Position numbers and translations under genes: made by a program. The notes beneath the pieces were generated by a model that was given only the letters and a program-made list of their open reading frames with translations, ran no database searches and was not told where the DNA came from. A stretch of 64,000 nt of DNA, taken from positions 1 to 64,000 of the forward strand of contig CAJNDS010000526.1 in assembly GCA_905221605.1 (NCBI GenBank), read 5' to 3'. Below are positions 56,292 to 64,000 of the stretch, piece by piece (the stretch's first letter is position 1; every line of letters begins with the position of its first letter). The DNA comes from Symbiodinium natans (lineage: Eukaryota > Sar > Dinophyceae > Suessiales > Symbiodiniaceae).

Positions 56292-56361
56292 AGAGTGAAT
56301 TGGATGGGGCTCGTGGCATTTGACCCTGCCAAGGCCGCCGTTGCCCAGCCGAGGCAGGGAT
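56292..56361 (+). CDS. small terminal exon
   Basis: AGTTCAG acceptor, then VNWMGLVAFDPAKAAVAQPR-QG to TGA; C/G-ending codons. Confidence 0.45.
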
Positions 56362-56389
56362 GAGAAGCCTGGAAGCCACACGAACAAGG

Positions 56390-56545
56390 GGTTTAGGGTT
56401 TAAGGGTTAGGGTTTAGGGTTTAGGGTTTAGGGTTTAGGGTTTAGGGTTTAGGGTTTAGGGCTTCAGGGTGTAGGGCTTCAGGGTTCAGGGTTCAGGGTT
56501 TAGGGTTAAGAGTTTAGAGTTTAGGGTTTAGGGTTTAGGGTTTAG
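56390..56545 (+). repeat. TTTAGGG/TTCAGGG array
   Basis: About 20 units with GGCTTCA and TTCAGGG variants in the middle. Confidence 0.93.
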
Positions 56546-56560
56546 GGGCATGTCAGGCGA

Positions 56561-56645
56561 CCTGAATAGCCACAAGCATGGCCAAGAGCAGATTGAAGCA
56601 CGCGACAAGCCCCTCCTCTTGAGCTCAGATCTTTGGGCCTTCGGG
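56561..56645 (+). CDS. exon, unrecognised
   Basis: CATGTCAG acceptor, then DLNSHKHGQEQIEARDKPLL then LSSDLWAF, running into a degenerate array (56647-56790). Confidence 0.55.
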
Positions 56646-56646
56646 T

Positions 56647-56790
56647 TTAGGATTTGGGGTGTAGGGGGTTGTTGGGTGTCGGGTTTAGGAGGTAGGGGGG
56701 TTGCTGGGTTTGAAGTTTAGGGGGTTGTTGGGTCTATAGGGTTTAGGGCTTATAGTTGCTTGTTAAGTTTAGGAATTATAGGGTTTAGGG
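56647..56790 (+). repeat. degenerate TTTAGGG array
   Basis: Eroded units with GGGGTTG and TTATAGGG interruptions. Confidence 0.8.
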
Positions 56791-56815
56791 TGGAACTCCA
56801 GGCTCCACCCCGCAG

Positions 56816-57056
56816 AGCGTGACTGCGGTGAGCGCGGCAAGCCACTTGGAGTCGGTGCTTCAGGTGGCCGGGGCAGGGGAAGGGGGGCCGTCGCTGCAGT
56901 ATGCCGTCAAAATTGGTTTAGGGTTTAGGGTTTGGGGGTTTAGGGTTGGTTTTGATGTGTGGGCCTGAAGAATATGGTAGATCTTTGGGGCTGCGTCTGG
57001 AGACAGGTTGCTTACTCCGCCTTGTCATTGCGTCTGGCTGCCTGGAGAGCCGGAGT
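56816..57056 (+). CDS. two exons with array-supplied donor; best example
   Basis: Exon 56816-56915 (CCCGCAG acceptor) is 33 codons plus one base: SVTAVSAASHLESVLQVAGA then GEGGPSLQYAVKI. It is followed directly by GTTTAGGG TTTAGGG. Exon 57007 (GAGACAG) begins with the two bases that complete Gly and reads CLLRLVIASGCLESRSW until a poly-G run. The phase agreement supports splicing from the telomeric repeat. No family is recognised. Confidence 0.65.
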
Positions 57057-57183
57057 TGGGGGGGGTGGGGGGGGGGGGGTGTTCCCTAAACCCTGAACCC
57101 CCTAAACCCTAAACCCTAAACTCTAAACCACCCCCTAAACCCTAAACCCCAAACCCTAAACCCTAAACCCTAAACCCTAAGCC
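57057..57183 (-). repeat. poly-G then CCCTAAA array
   Basis: A 20-base G run, then about 13 CCCTAAA units with CCCCTAAACC insertions. Confidence 0.92.
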
Positions 57184-57214
57184 TTGGTTCAAAAACCGCC
57201 AGTGGTGTGGTGGC

Positions 57215-57312
57215 AGGTCCAGTCGGACTCACCGGGAGAATGGCACAGTCGAAGGCGGAGAGTTTCCGAAGCCGCTGTTCTGGCGCATGGCCACTCTAAA
57301 GCATGTAGCACT
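57215..57312 (+). CDS. possible exon, frame uncertain
   Basis: After GTGGCAG, one frame reads SSRTHRENGTVEGGEFPKPL then FWRMATLKHVALRTQ. Another (VQSDSPGEWHSRRRRV) is open too. Confidence 0.4.
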
Positions 57313-57471
57313 GCGTACACAAGTTTATAAGATGTTTATAAGATATTACAGTATGATGCTATGGAACAGTATCATTCATGTGATTACATGCTTTTTTGAT
57401 GTTGAGACTGTGCTGAGACCGTGTCGTAAACTCTGTCTTTGAGTATGGGTGCTAGCTCCGGAAGCTTTCAG

Positions 57472-57555
57472 GAGCCCCCCCAAGAAGCCTTCATACCGGG
57501 GCACCGGTCAGAAGAAGATGTTCACGCGCACCTGGATGATAGTCCTGCGACACAT
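57472..57555 (+). CDS. exon with canonical sites, unrecognised
   Basis: CTTTCAG acceptor, then SPPKKPSYRGTGQKKMFTRT then WMIVLRH plus two bases, donor ACAT|GTAAGC. Basic. Confidence 0.55.
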
Positions 57556-57851
57556 GTAAGCAGAGGGGAGCTATCTTTGAACAGTTGCTGCTAAGCACGT
57601 TGGCCTTGCCTGAGTTCAGCATGAAGCTCCGAGACTGGGTTTACCCGAAAGCCGGCAAGTTCCAAAACGGCTGAATGCATGTGTTTGTGTGCGTTCAATG
57701 ACTTCTCCGGACCTATTCAGGCACGAAGAGACTCAACTCAGCGATCTCGAATCTTGAGGACATGAAAATGGCACTCCTGGCTCAAGATTTGTTCCAAAGT
57801 TCCTGATCAACCTGATCACTGATCCACTCGGGCCAGAAGTACCTGAGCACC

Positions 57852-58274
57852 ATGTTCTCACGTTTGTGCTTGTGTGCAGCGCTTGCAGCTCTGACTGCTG
57901 CATCGCCTGGACTCCGAGGCTTAACAAATACAAGCGACAGCACCGCGGCACAGCGCTCCGCAACGGGCTGCGACTGCTCCTGGCTTGCGCGCGATGACTG
58001 CATCAGCCAGGATGCCTGTGCAGTCTCCTGCCGCCAATCGCATGGGTCACCTTGCACAGCGGGGACACCTGGGGCCCCCGCTGGGGCGCCAAGCAATGCA
58101 GCATGCCAGGCAAGTTGTGATTCCAGCTTTGGCAGTTGCAACCGATGGTGTCACATTCCACCTGGCGGTGGTCCGTACTACACAGACGCAGAGGAGGAAG
58201 CACTGAAGGGCCAAATCATGCAGTGCGAAGGTGCATGCACCGTGACACGCGGGACTTGCTACCAGAATTGCTAG
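57852..58274 (+). CDS. small secreted cysteine-rich protein (complete, intronless)
   Basis: ATG to TAG, 140 codons. MFSRLCLCAALAALTAASPG is a signal peptide. The mature part has about 17 cysteines in CDCSW, CISQDACAVSCRQSH, CQASCDSSFGSCNRWC, CEGACTVTRGTCYQNC patterns and a Pro/Gly/Ala linker (TAGTPGAPAGAPS). The paired C-x(3)-C spacing suggests a disulfide-rich extracellular or lectin-like domain; no named family is recognised. The only gene here that appears whole within one exon. Confidence 0.7.
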   Translation: MFSRLCLCAALAALTAASPGLRGLTNTSDSTAAQRSATGCDCSWLARDDCISQDACAVSCRQSHGSPCTAGTPGAPAGAPSNAACQASCDSSFGSCNRWCHIPPGGGPYYTDAEEEALKGQIMQCEGACTVTRGTCYQNC

Positions 58275-59200
58275 TTGAGTGACTTGGTGGCTCATTGAGG
58301 TGGGTCAAGAGCAAATTGGACTTTGAAAGCCGACTGTATAGCTGTAAGGCTGAATCCTTAATTTGCGCCAGTTTGTTAGCATCAGTGCCATCAACAGTGT
58401 GGCATCTGTTGAGTTTCAAGGTTGACGCAGAGACAAAAAATTGTCTTAAACACACTTGTCTGCAGGCGTGCACGTGACATCATGTGACATTATCCGACAC
58501 CATTGTCATGTCAAGGTTGCTTCAATTCATCGTGCCCCCTCCGTGCACTTCGCCTCGTGCCGCGTCAGGCCCGCCAAGCCAATTCGGGCGTTGCCGCCTT
58601 CCTCCGCAAACTCGGAGGTGCGCGTCGTTTTCCAGCTGGTTGAAAGTTTTTTGTTCGGACGGTTCGCATGGCTCGTGTTGTGTTCTGAGCTAAGCAGTGC
58701 TAAACACTAACATGTCAGAACCCTCTTTGCAGGCCCTGTGTCCGGTACTGGCCATTAAGTCATGAAGGTTCTGGGAGGTACCGGGGGAGCGATGCCGTGC
58801 CCCTGAGATTCTGGCTTGGGATGCGCAGCCTTAAAGATGTGGAATGCATCTCATAGGCGGTCGTGAAAGGCACTTAGGGCAGTGGGTGAGAAGCCGCAGG
58901 GAATCTTGACACATCTTTGGAGTCCGGGGGAGGAAAAACGAATACGGCCCAACAGACCGGCTCGCCTATATGGCTATACTTCATCGGTGCTTCGCTTCAG
59001 AACCCAAGTTGCCAGGGGATGGTTTGGGAGGCCCAAGTTCCCCCCCCCCCCCTACACACTTGCCGGTGGGTTTTTGTGAAGGGTTCAAATTTCATCAGTT
59101 CCTGGAGCAGGCTCCCTCTTGACTGTTGAGGAGTCCACACACGAACCTTGTCAAGCAACCGAATGAAATGACCAGGAGAAAACAACAAGACATCGGGTAA
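58275..59200. other. weak open frames only
   Basis: 58456-58710 holds two overlapping plus frames (one with VRVVFQLVESFLFGRFAWLV) and 58882-59129 two more. Poly-C lies at 59041-59051. No arrays or clear MITEs. Confidence 0.4.
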
Positions 59201-59203
59201 TCA

Positions 59204-59944
59204 TTGAGGTGGCACACAAAATCTGGTGCTTTGCTCACACATGGGAGAGCTGGAAAATTGTGCTTTCACTGGAGGAGTCGCGGCACTTCGAGAGCTTGGG
59301 ATATGCACCGCCAACCATTTGCGCGCCTCCCTCCTTCAAGGTGGGCGAGCGCTCTGACTGGCCCTGATTCGGTGAGGGGTTGCTGCCGACATGTTCATCA
59401 CAGGCCCTTGCAAAGCGGACATGAGTACGTGATGGGATCGCAAGAAGGAGTCCCTGTGACCTACACCGTGACCTGCCATGGCATGACTCCGTCACCGGAA
59501 CAGGTTTCTGGGAGCCACGCCCACGACGAGGTTGCATCGCCGCTCGCAGCTGAGCAGCTGGACCCAAGCTTGTTTCCGACTTGGGGGGGGGGGGGGGGGT
59601 CACGGCTTAGTGTGTTGACTGTGTTGAGTGGAGTTGTGCACCCGCGCCATGTTCTCCGTGGTCACAGTCCGTCACTCAACAAGCAGGAGCACTTGGATCG
59701 TGCTCACTGGAGCGAGTGGCAGATGGACTTCAGAACGCCCCGGCCTCGGTGTCGAGGCGTGAAGTCTTATCATCAAGGCTTTGGCCTGAATTTGGTGACG
59801 CTGACTGCATGTCTTCCGTGGCAGCAGGCTGTGGGGCTGTGGGTGTTGCCAGCCGTGTGGGGATGTGATATTATAATATATATATATATATGTGATGCCA
59901 GGAGTGGTGCAGTCTCAGCGTACATACTTCACGGTCAAAGGTAA
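59204..59944 (+). CDS. long open frame, partly coding
   Basis: 246 codons open. HEYVMGSQEGVPVTYTVTCH then GMTPSPEQVSGSHAHDEVAS has good codon bias, and LNKQEHLDRAHWSEWQMDFR after the poly-G run is also plausible. The frame crosses a poly-G tract and an AT microsatellite, so the ends are not real. Probably two or more exons. Confidence 0.35.
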   Translation: MRWHTKSGALLTHGRAGKLCFHWRSRGTSRAWDMHRQPFARLPPSRWASALTGPDSVRGCCRHVHHRPLQSGHEYVMGSQEGVPVTYTVTCHGMTPSPEQVSGSHAHDEVASPLAAEQLDPSLFPTWGGGGGSRLSVLTVLSGVVHPRHVLRGHSPSLNKQEHLDRAHWSEWQMDFRTPRPRCRGVKSYHQGFGLNLVTLTACLPWQQAVGLWVLPAVWGCDIIIYIYICDARSGAVSAYILHGQR

Positions 59945-60063
59945 TGAGTACATCATAATATGAAACTCAGCAATTGAACTGCAACGCTGCGCTTAGTAGT
60001 GGCACGGCCAGCCGCTTTGACATGCTACAGTACACCTTTTGATCCTTCCATGCCATACAGCAT

Positions 60064-60394
60064 TAATCCGTTCCCCCTAATATTAATACCCCCCTAATAT
60101 AAAGAACCCCCTGGCCCAAAATCCCGATCCCGTGCCTGTCCCTATTAAAATCTCTACAGAGAGAGGGGGGAGTTAGGGGGGGGGAGGGTTGGAAGCCGGA
60201 AGCAGAAACATGAACCTTTTCCAAACGTAGCTGTCTAGGCTTAGGCTGGGCTGCTGAGCCAGCGTGCTGCAATAAGGACGGGCTGGTTTTTCGGACAAAC
60301 GAGAAGAACCCCCCCAAATACAAAAAACCCTTTGGGGGTTTTTATACAAGGGAGGGGGGGGGGGGGGGCCTTTAATATTAGGGGGAACGGATTA
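60064..60394. mobile_element. inverted-repeat element, family D (longest copy)
   Basis: TAATCCGTTCCCCCTAATAT at the left and its exact complement ATATTAGGGGGAACGGATTA at the right: 20-base perfect terminal inverted repeats. The 330-bp interior has a second inverted pair (CCCCTAATATAAAG...) and poly-G. A weak minus frame lies inside. No transposase. Confidence 0.85.
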
Positions 60395-60524
60395 CCGCCG
60401 CAGCCGGCACTGAACTAGGCCCTAGGCACATGGTGACACTGCGCCCACCGCAGATCGCACGTCAAGAATTCGAGCCGTTGTTTTTCAATGTGCTTCTGTC
60501 CTACGGCCTTTGAAAACCTGTCAG

Positions 60525-60650
60525 GCCATCAGCCAGCAATGCCATGAGCCGAGATTCCAGCAGGCCGTCTCTCCCAACGAAGTGCTACTTTTGAGGATGT
60601 GGTGTTTGCTTTCTCCCGGCAAGGGGTACATATGCACGTATGACAAACGT
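60525..60650 (+). CDS. likely exon, unrecognised
   Basis: CCTGTCAG acceptor, then AISQQCHEPRFQQAVSPNEV, LLLRMWCLLSPGKGYICTYD. Ends near a GTATGA site. Confidence 0.45.
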
Positions 60651-60713
60651 ATGATGGCTATGATTATGTTTCTTATGATGATTATGATGATTCATATGAT
60701 TATTTTCACCCAG

Positions 60714-61131
60714 CAGTTCCAACATGCGGCCGGCCAAATCAGGGAGCAGCTCAGTCATGTACGGTTGCATCGTCGGCCGTCAGCACAAAGCACGGCATCC
60801 ACATATTCGGTAGGTGAAAATGCTTGAGACTGGGTCTTAAAGGGACTTGTACAACTGACAAAATATCGCTTTGCTCCTCATGTAGCGGCAGAGGAACTCA
60901 TGTATTTGCAGACATGCCAAGCACGTCCATGACAAAGTCTATCAGAAGGAGGATTGCCAATGTTGCTGGATCCGTCAGGTAGCTTTTAAATTCGTTTCAA
61001 GCCTGAACAGCTAAACCCTAAACCCTATGTCAAAGCAAATGGAACACTTGTAGAGGCCCGCCGTCTATCCCGAAGACCGGCTTCGTCGAGGGTCGCGGCG
61101 AGGGTCCCGGTGCAAGAAACTCTTCCGCCAA
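60714..61131 (+). CDS. three exons in one phase, basic Cys/His-containing protein
   Basis: Exon 60714-60809 (ACCCAG): QFQHAAGQIREQLSHVRLHR..., donor TCG|GTAGGT. Exon 60886-60978 (CATGTAG): RQRNSCICRHAKHVHDKVYQ then KEDCQCCWIRQ, donor CAG|GTAGCT. Exon 61054-61131 (CTTGTAG): RPAVYPEDRLRRGSRRGSRC then KKLFRQ, donor CAA|GTCTGT. All joins are phase 0. The second exon's C-x-C, H-x(3)-H and C-x-C-C could bind metal, which is inference. Family unknown. Confidence 0.6.
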
Positions 61132-61146
61132 GTCTGTACAGTCACC

Positions 61147-61237
61147 CAGCTGGTTGGGAATTAGGGCCCTGTATATACCCTTTAAGGGATTACATAGGGT
61201 ACCTCATTCCCTCTTTCCCTACTAAGAACCAGCCAGT
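61147..61237. mobile_element. MITE-like element, family E copy 2
   Basis: CAGCTGGTTGGGAATTAGGG at the left and CCCTACTAAGAACCAGCCAG at the right. The core TATACCCTTTAAGGG and GGGTACCTCA are shared with 20706-20817. It starts 15 bases after the exon ending at 61131, within the intron. Confidence 0.7.
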
Positions 61238-61410
61238 TGGCAGCATGTGGCAGCATCAAACACAAAGCTCCATCCCTCATCTCCAAAGCTCACAGAAGAG
61301 AACAGATTCACTTGCCCTCACAAGAAGTGCACGAAGTACTGTAGGATAGAACACGTTCCCGTACTTGAAACTTGTTCTGCTTCATCAAAGCAATAAGAAG
61401 ACAAAGACAG

Positions 61411-61591
61411 CTGCCACCGAACCGTTGATGTCTGTGATGTAGAAGTATGCATGCCAATCCCGGACCTAGCTAAGAAACACCCCAGGCCCTCAATCCGAAA
61501 CAAGTTTTTTGGGAGAAACATGAGCAAGCATATCCTGCCCTGTCGAGTCAACGGCTTCCTCTTGCCAGACATGGCTCAAGGAGGGAGTTAA
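61411..61591 (+). CDS. likely terminal exon, unrecognised
   Basis: AAAGACAG acceptor, then CHRTVDVCDVEVCMPIPDLA, KKHPRPSIRNKFFGRNMSKH and ILPCRVNGFLLPDMAQGGS to TAA. A minus frame of 84 codons overlaps. Confidence 0.5.
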
Positions 61592-61608
61592 GGGTGTTCG
61601 CCCTAAGG

Positions 61609-61640
61609 TTTGGGTTTAGGGTTTAGGGTTTAGGGCTTAA
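61609..61640 (+). repeat. short TTTAGGG array
   Basis: Four units just upstream of the acceptor at 61649. Confidence 0.88.
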
Positions 61641-61650
61641 GGTTTTTCAG

Positions 61651-61720
61651 GGTGCGTCCTCAAGGACAAGCTCGTCGAGCTCGGCATCGTCGCTTTCACC
61701 GGCGAGTGGGATAGGCGAAT
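61651..61720 (+). CDS. exon with canonical sites, unrecognised
   Basis: GTTTTTCAG acceptor, then CVLKDKLVELGIVAFTGEWD-RR plus AT, donor GAAT|GTGAGC. Strong codon bias. Confidence 0.65.
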
Positions 61721-61818
61721 GTGAGCTTTGTTTGGGACAGCAGAGAATGGACAGTGTGAGGCAATGCGTCAAGGATGCATCATGTGTCGCCATCCTCTAC
61801 CGGCGATGCTGTGTGCAG

Positions 61819-61883
61819 GCGTGCCTCCATTGGCACAGCTTCCAGAGGTCCCGAACGGTCGCCGGCAGTTGGAGGATGGATGG
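61819..61883 (+). CDS. probable exon
   Basis: TGTGCAG acceptor, then VPPLAQLPEVPNGRRQLEDG-W, donor TGG|GTAAGC. Confidence 0.5.
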
Positions 61884-61996
61884 GTAAGCGCCCGACAGTT
61901 CATGCCTCCCAGCCACCCACACATAGAGCCCACCAGAAGGCAGCTTGGACTCCTAGGTCCTTTCTTGCTAGGCATTGCCCCGCATTGCATCTGTAG

Positions 61997-62057
61997 ACCT
62001 CGCGCCACTGTGATTAAGGAATTAGTTGCGGTTGTGGCTTGGGCGTCCTGCAGAGAT
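61997..62057 (+). CDS. probable exon
   Basis: TCTGTAG acceptor, PRATVIKELVAVVAWASCRD, donor GAT|GTGAGT. A TTTAGGG array (62083-62125) follows in the intron. Confidence 0.55.
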
Positions 62058-62121
62058 GTGAGTCCATGCGGGAGTCCCACCTCAGGGTTTAGGGTTTAGG
62101 GTTTGGGGTTTGGGGTTTAGG

Positions 62122-62225
62122 GTCCCGCCTCCAATCATGGGCAGGCGCCACTCCGCGAAGAAGTCGGCCGCGCATCCTCGCACGATAGCGACATGGATGG
62201 AGGCGGGGGCAGAGAATTGTTGCAC
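62122..62225 (-). CDS. possible minus-strand exon
   Basis: On minus, after TGCAGACAG: VQQFSAPASIHVAIVRGCAA then DFFAEWRLPMIGG, with strong C/G-ending codons. A plus frame (PPPIMGRRHSAKKSAAHPRT) is also open, so strand is uncertain. Confidence 0.4.
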
Positions 62226-62229
62226 CTGT

Positions 62230-62345
62230 CTGCAAGTTATCGTTACTTCCCCAAAATTGTGGAACATGTTGAACATTTGTTCATGAGAAATGTTACTTCC
62301 CCAAAATGAAATGTTACTTCCCCCAAAATTGTGGCATATCAATTT
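62230..62345. repeat. GTTACTTCCCCAAAATTGTGG direct repeats
   Basis: Three copies of GTTACTTCCCCAAAAT (near 62240, 62291 and 62313). Confidence 0.85.
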
Positions 62346-62480
62346 GAATAAATCACTATACAGTACTGTGTAGTGTACAGAGATCATCATTCAGGTAATT
62401 GTTTTTTGCGTCTGAATGTTGTAACTGAAAGCCTTCGGTTCCTTCTAGAGGGCACTTGACCCGTACCTGGCCCCCCCCGG

Positions 62481-62675
62481 CTTGAACGGTTTCAGAAGTT
62501 GGTGGGGCTCACGGAAACATTGCTTCATACAACTGTTTCTGCAGTTGCTTGGCAAACATCCCATGTACTTGTCTACAACGGCTTCGGAACCTGCTACACA
62601 CTTGAGTCAGCGATGGTTTTGCAAACAAATTTGGGCTTCTGTTTTGCGGACATGTTCTTGCTCAGCTCAGTATGA
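62481..62675 (+). CDS. likely exon, helical, unrecognised
   Basis: LERFQKLVGLTETLLHTTVS, AVAWQTSHVLVYNGFGTCYT and LESAMVLQTNLGFCFADMFL... to TGA. A second frame is open across the same DNA. Confidence 0.45.
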   Translation, partial: LERFQKLVGLTETLLHTTVSAVAWQTSHVLVYNGFGTCYTLESAMVLQTNLGFCFADMFLLSSV

Positions 62676-62695
62676 TACAAACCCACAACCCTACT

Positions 62696-62831
62696 AGGAG
62701 GTTCATGGTACTTATTAACCAATTATAACTGTACTGATAACTGTACTTAAGCCCCTGAAGTGCCTTAATATGGTTATAAGTACAGTTATAAGTACAGGTA
62801 TAATTGGTTAATGAGTACCATGAACCTCCAA
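62696..62831. mobile_element. MITE-like element, family B copy 2
   Basis: GAGGTTCATGGTACTTATTA at the left and TGAGTACCATGAACCTCCAA at the right, with nested AATTATAACTGTACT and AGTACAGTTATA inverted pairs. Same ends as 2705-2817, which lies 60 kb away. Confidence 0.85.
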
Positions 62832-62882
62832 GTACGCCCAGTGGGTGCCTCCTGGGCTTTCTGATCTTCCACACCTGCGAAG
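62832..62882 (+). CDS. exon edge adjoining a MITE
   Basis: Right after the element: KYAQWVPPGLSDLPHLR, donor AAG|GTGACG. The left border is inside or at the element. Confidence 0.35.
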
Positions 62883-62933
62883 GTGACGGAACGTCCACGG
62901 CCAGTGAGACACCCATAGACAAGGCACATGCTT

Positions 62934-62982
62934 AGGGTTTAGGGTTTAGGGCTTAGGGTTTAGGGTTTAGGGTTTAGGGTTA
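62934..62982 (+). repeat. TTTAGGG array
   Basis: Seven units, one GGCTTAG. Confidence 0.93.
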
Positions 62983-63003
62983 CTGTTTGTCTTCAACCCA
63001 GGG

Positions 63004-63280
63004 GAGTCGAGTGAAAGTGCCCGACTTGACCATGCCATGCAAGCCGCAAAGACATCCCAGTCTGCACGGACGTGTTTTCTGGTTGCGCCGTATTCCTGCT
63101 AACTGTTCAGCATGGCATTCGCAAGGAAAAGCCTGCTTGCTGAACTTCTACTTGTGTAGGAAGATGCTGCGCCAGTTTCTTCGCAACTACAAGCAAAGTT
63201 TGGCCAATGTTTGCGTTGCTTGTGCCAGCACAGCTTTAGCAGTTTTTGTCAGCACAATTCAAACAGTTTGCTTCTGACCC
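63004..63280 (+). CDS. coding-looking segment, frame uncertain
   Basis: After AACCCAG several frames are open: SRVKVPDLTMPCKPQRHPSL (to 63277), and ESSESARLDHAMQAAKTSQS to a TAA. A further MAFARKSLLAELLLV lies after TGTTCAG. Probably more than one exon. Confidence 0.4.
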
Positions 63281-63289
63281 AATGCCTTC

Positions 63290-63445
63290 AGCTTCGTCGC
63301 GGTCGTAGGAGTCGTCGTAGTTGTTGTATGTTGTTGTTGTGTTGTCTACTACGTTGTCTACCGCTACTGCTACTACTGCTACTACTGCGACTACGACGAC
63401 GACGACTACTACTACGACGACGACGACGACGAAGAAGTGGTAGAA
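63290..63445 (+). repeat. CGT/TAC/GAC trinucleotide microsatellite
   Basis: Mixed CGT, TGT, TAC, GAC triplets for about 150 bases. All three frames are low complexity. Confidence 0.93.
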
Positions 63446-63607
63446 GCAGTCGTCGTGCAGAAATCGTCGGTTCGATGTAGTAGTGCTGGTGGCGATAGAC
63501 AGTACGTGCGACATTCGAGCAACCAGGAAACAGCTTCCTGAAGCCAAGGCGTGCCAAGAGCTGCAGAGTTGCCACATGTTGTAGCACTTCACCCCTGACT
63601 CTTCAAG

Positions 63608-63811
63608 GCAGTTCTTGGAGATGACCGGTACCTTTCTGAGCTAAACCTGAAGCTGGCGCCCTTCAGCTGCAAGACTGCCACATTAGGGCGTCAGAGCGAA
63701 CTGAGAAAATGGGTGGTATTGGTAGGAAATGAGTGGGTGTTCAGTGCATTGTTGTTTTGCATGTCCCAGGTCGATGCAGCAGGCGACCAACGCATTAGCT
63801 TGATGGGCTGA
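63608..63811 (+). CDS. exon, unrecognised
   Basis: TCTTCAAG acceptor, then AVLGDDRYLSELNLKLAPFS and CKTATLGRQSELRKW.... A TGG|GTGGTA donor and a TCCCAG acceptor before VDAAGDQRISLMG could split it; otherwise 67 codons to TGA. Confidence 0.5.
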   Translation, partial: AVLGDDRYLSELNLKLAPFSCKTATLGRQSELRKWVVLVGNEWVFSALLFCMSQVDAAGDQRISLMG

Positions 63812-63879
63812 GCTCTCGAGCTCCACAGCTGGGTGGCTTAGTTGATTTTCATCTTGAGGTACGGTTTCAGACTTAGGAT

Positions 63880-63993
63880 ATGAACTCGCCTGCGGAGCGA
63901 CTGAAGTCAGAACTTTGCTCGAGCCTTGTGGGAAGCTGCCTAATTCGGAAACTGCTGCATGAGTGTCCAGGCCTGGGCGCTCTCAGACGTTGA
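63880..63993 (+). CDS. small open frame at window edge
   Basis: From ATG: MNSPAERLKSELCSSLVGSC then LIRKLLHECPGLGALRR to TGA; helical. Could be an exon. Confidence 0.4.
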   Translation: MNSPAERLKSELCSSLVGSCLIRKLLHECPGLGALRR

Positions 63994-64000
63994 TTGTTTC

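Noticed and set aside
5449-62982. CRISPR array interpretation of the regular 7-mers
   Set aside because: The units are contiguous telomere-type heptamers without spacers, and the sequence is eukaryotic.

Overview
This is nuclear DNA from an intron-rich eukaryote, most likely a dinoflagellate. The reasons are: dozens of interstitial TTTAGGG (plant/alveolate-type telomere) arrays in both orientations; short exons (45-300 nt) bounded by GT-AG and frequent GC-AG splice sites; ankyrin and kinesin coding pieces; and many exons of unknown family. I saw no bacterial operons, no rRNA or tRNA gene and no relic of the dinoflagellate spliced leader, so the lineage is inferred. TTTAGGG also occurs in plants, green algae and chromerids. 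All exon boundaries were read by eye from open frames, splice consensus and phase agreement, and none has transcript support.

Layout. 0-5 kb: AT-rich satellite-like DNA and weak open frames. 5.5-7.5 kb: plus-strand exons of an unrecognised gene. 9.2-14.7 kb: an ordered series of kinesin motor exons (P-loop, EIFN, DLLNP, GFF, SSRTH, FTLHI), each separated by telomere-like arrays. 14.7-25.4 kb: scattered plus-strand exons, several ankyrin-like, and one minus-strand exon. 25.5-32.1 kb: an island without telomere-type arrays, holding a signal-peptide/Gln-Pro-rich reading frame, a three-exon gene with canonical introns, and a protein resembling RPA-type OB folds. 32.2-40.6 kb: more exons, including ankyrin-like ones. 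40.7-43.9 kb: the rest of a kinesin motor (RNSKLTQLLQ and the terminal ISP...LNYAQ helix) followed by coiled-coil exons. 45-49 kb: an ankyrin gene and a G-rich minisatellite. 49-64 kb: many short exons on plus, one two-exon minus-strand gene, and a complete intronless gene for a small secreted Cys-rich protein (57.85 kb).

Two things stand out. First, the telomere-like arrays lie in introns, and at several exons the array itself supplies the GT of the donor (GTTTAG) or the AG of the acceptor (TTTAG). Second, at least eight families of short (90-340 bp) palindromic terminal-inverted-repeat elements are scattered through the same introns. Together these look like two classes of intron-filling, possibly intron-generating, DNA. 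The kinesin exon series is complementary between its two clusters but is split by about 26 kb containing other genes, which needs a transcript or long-read check.
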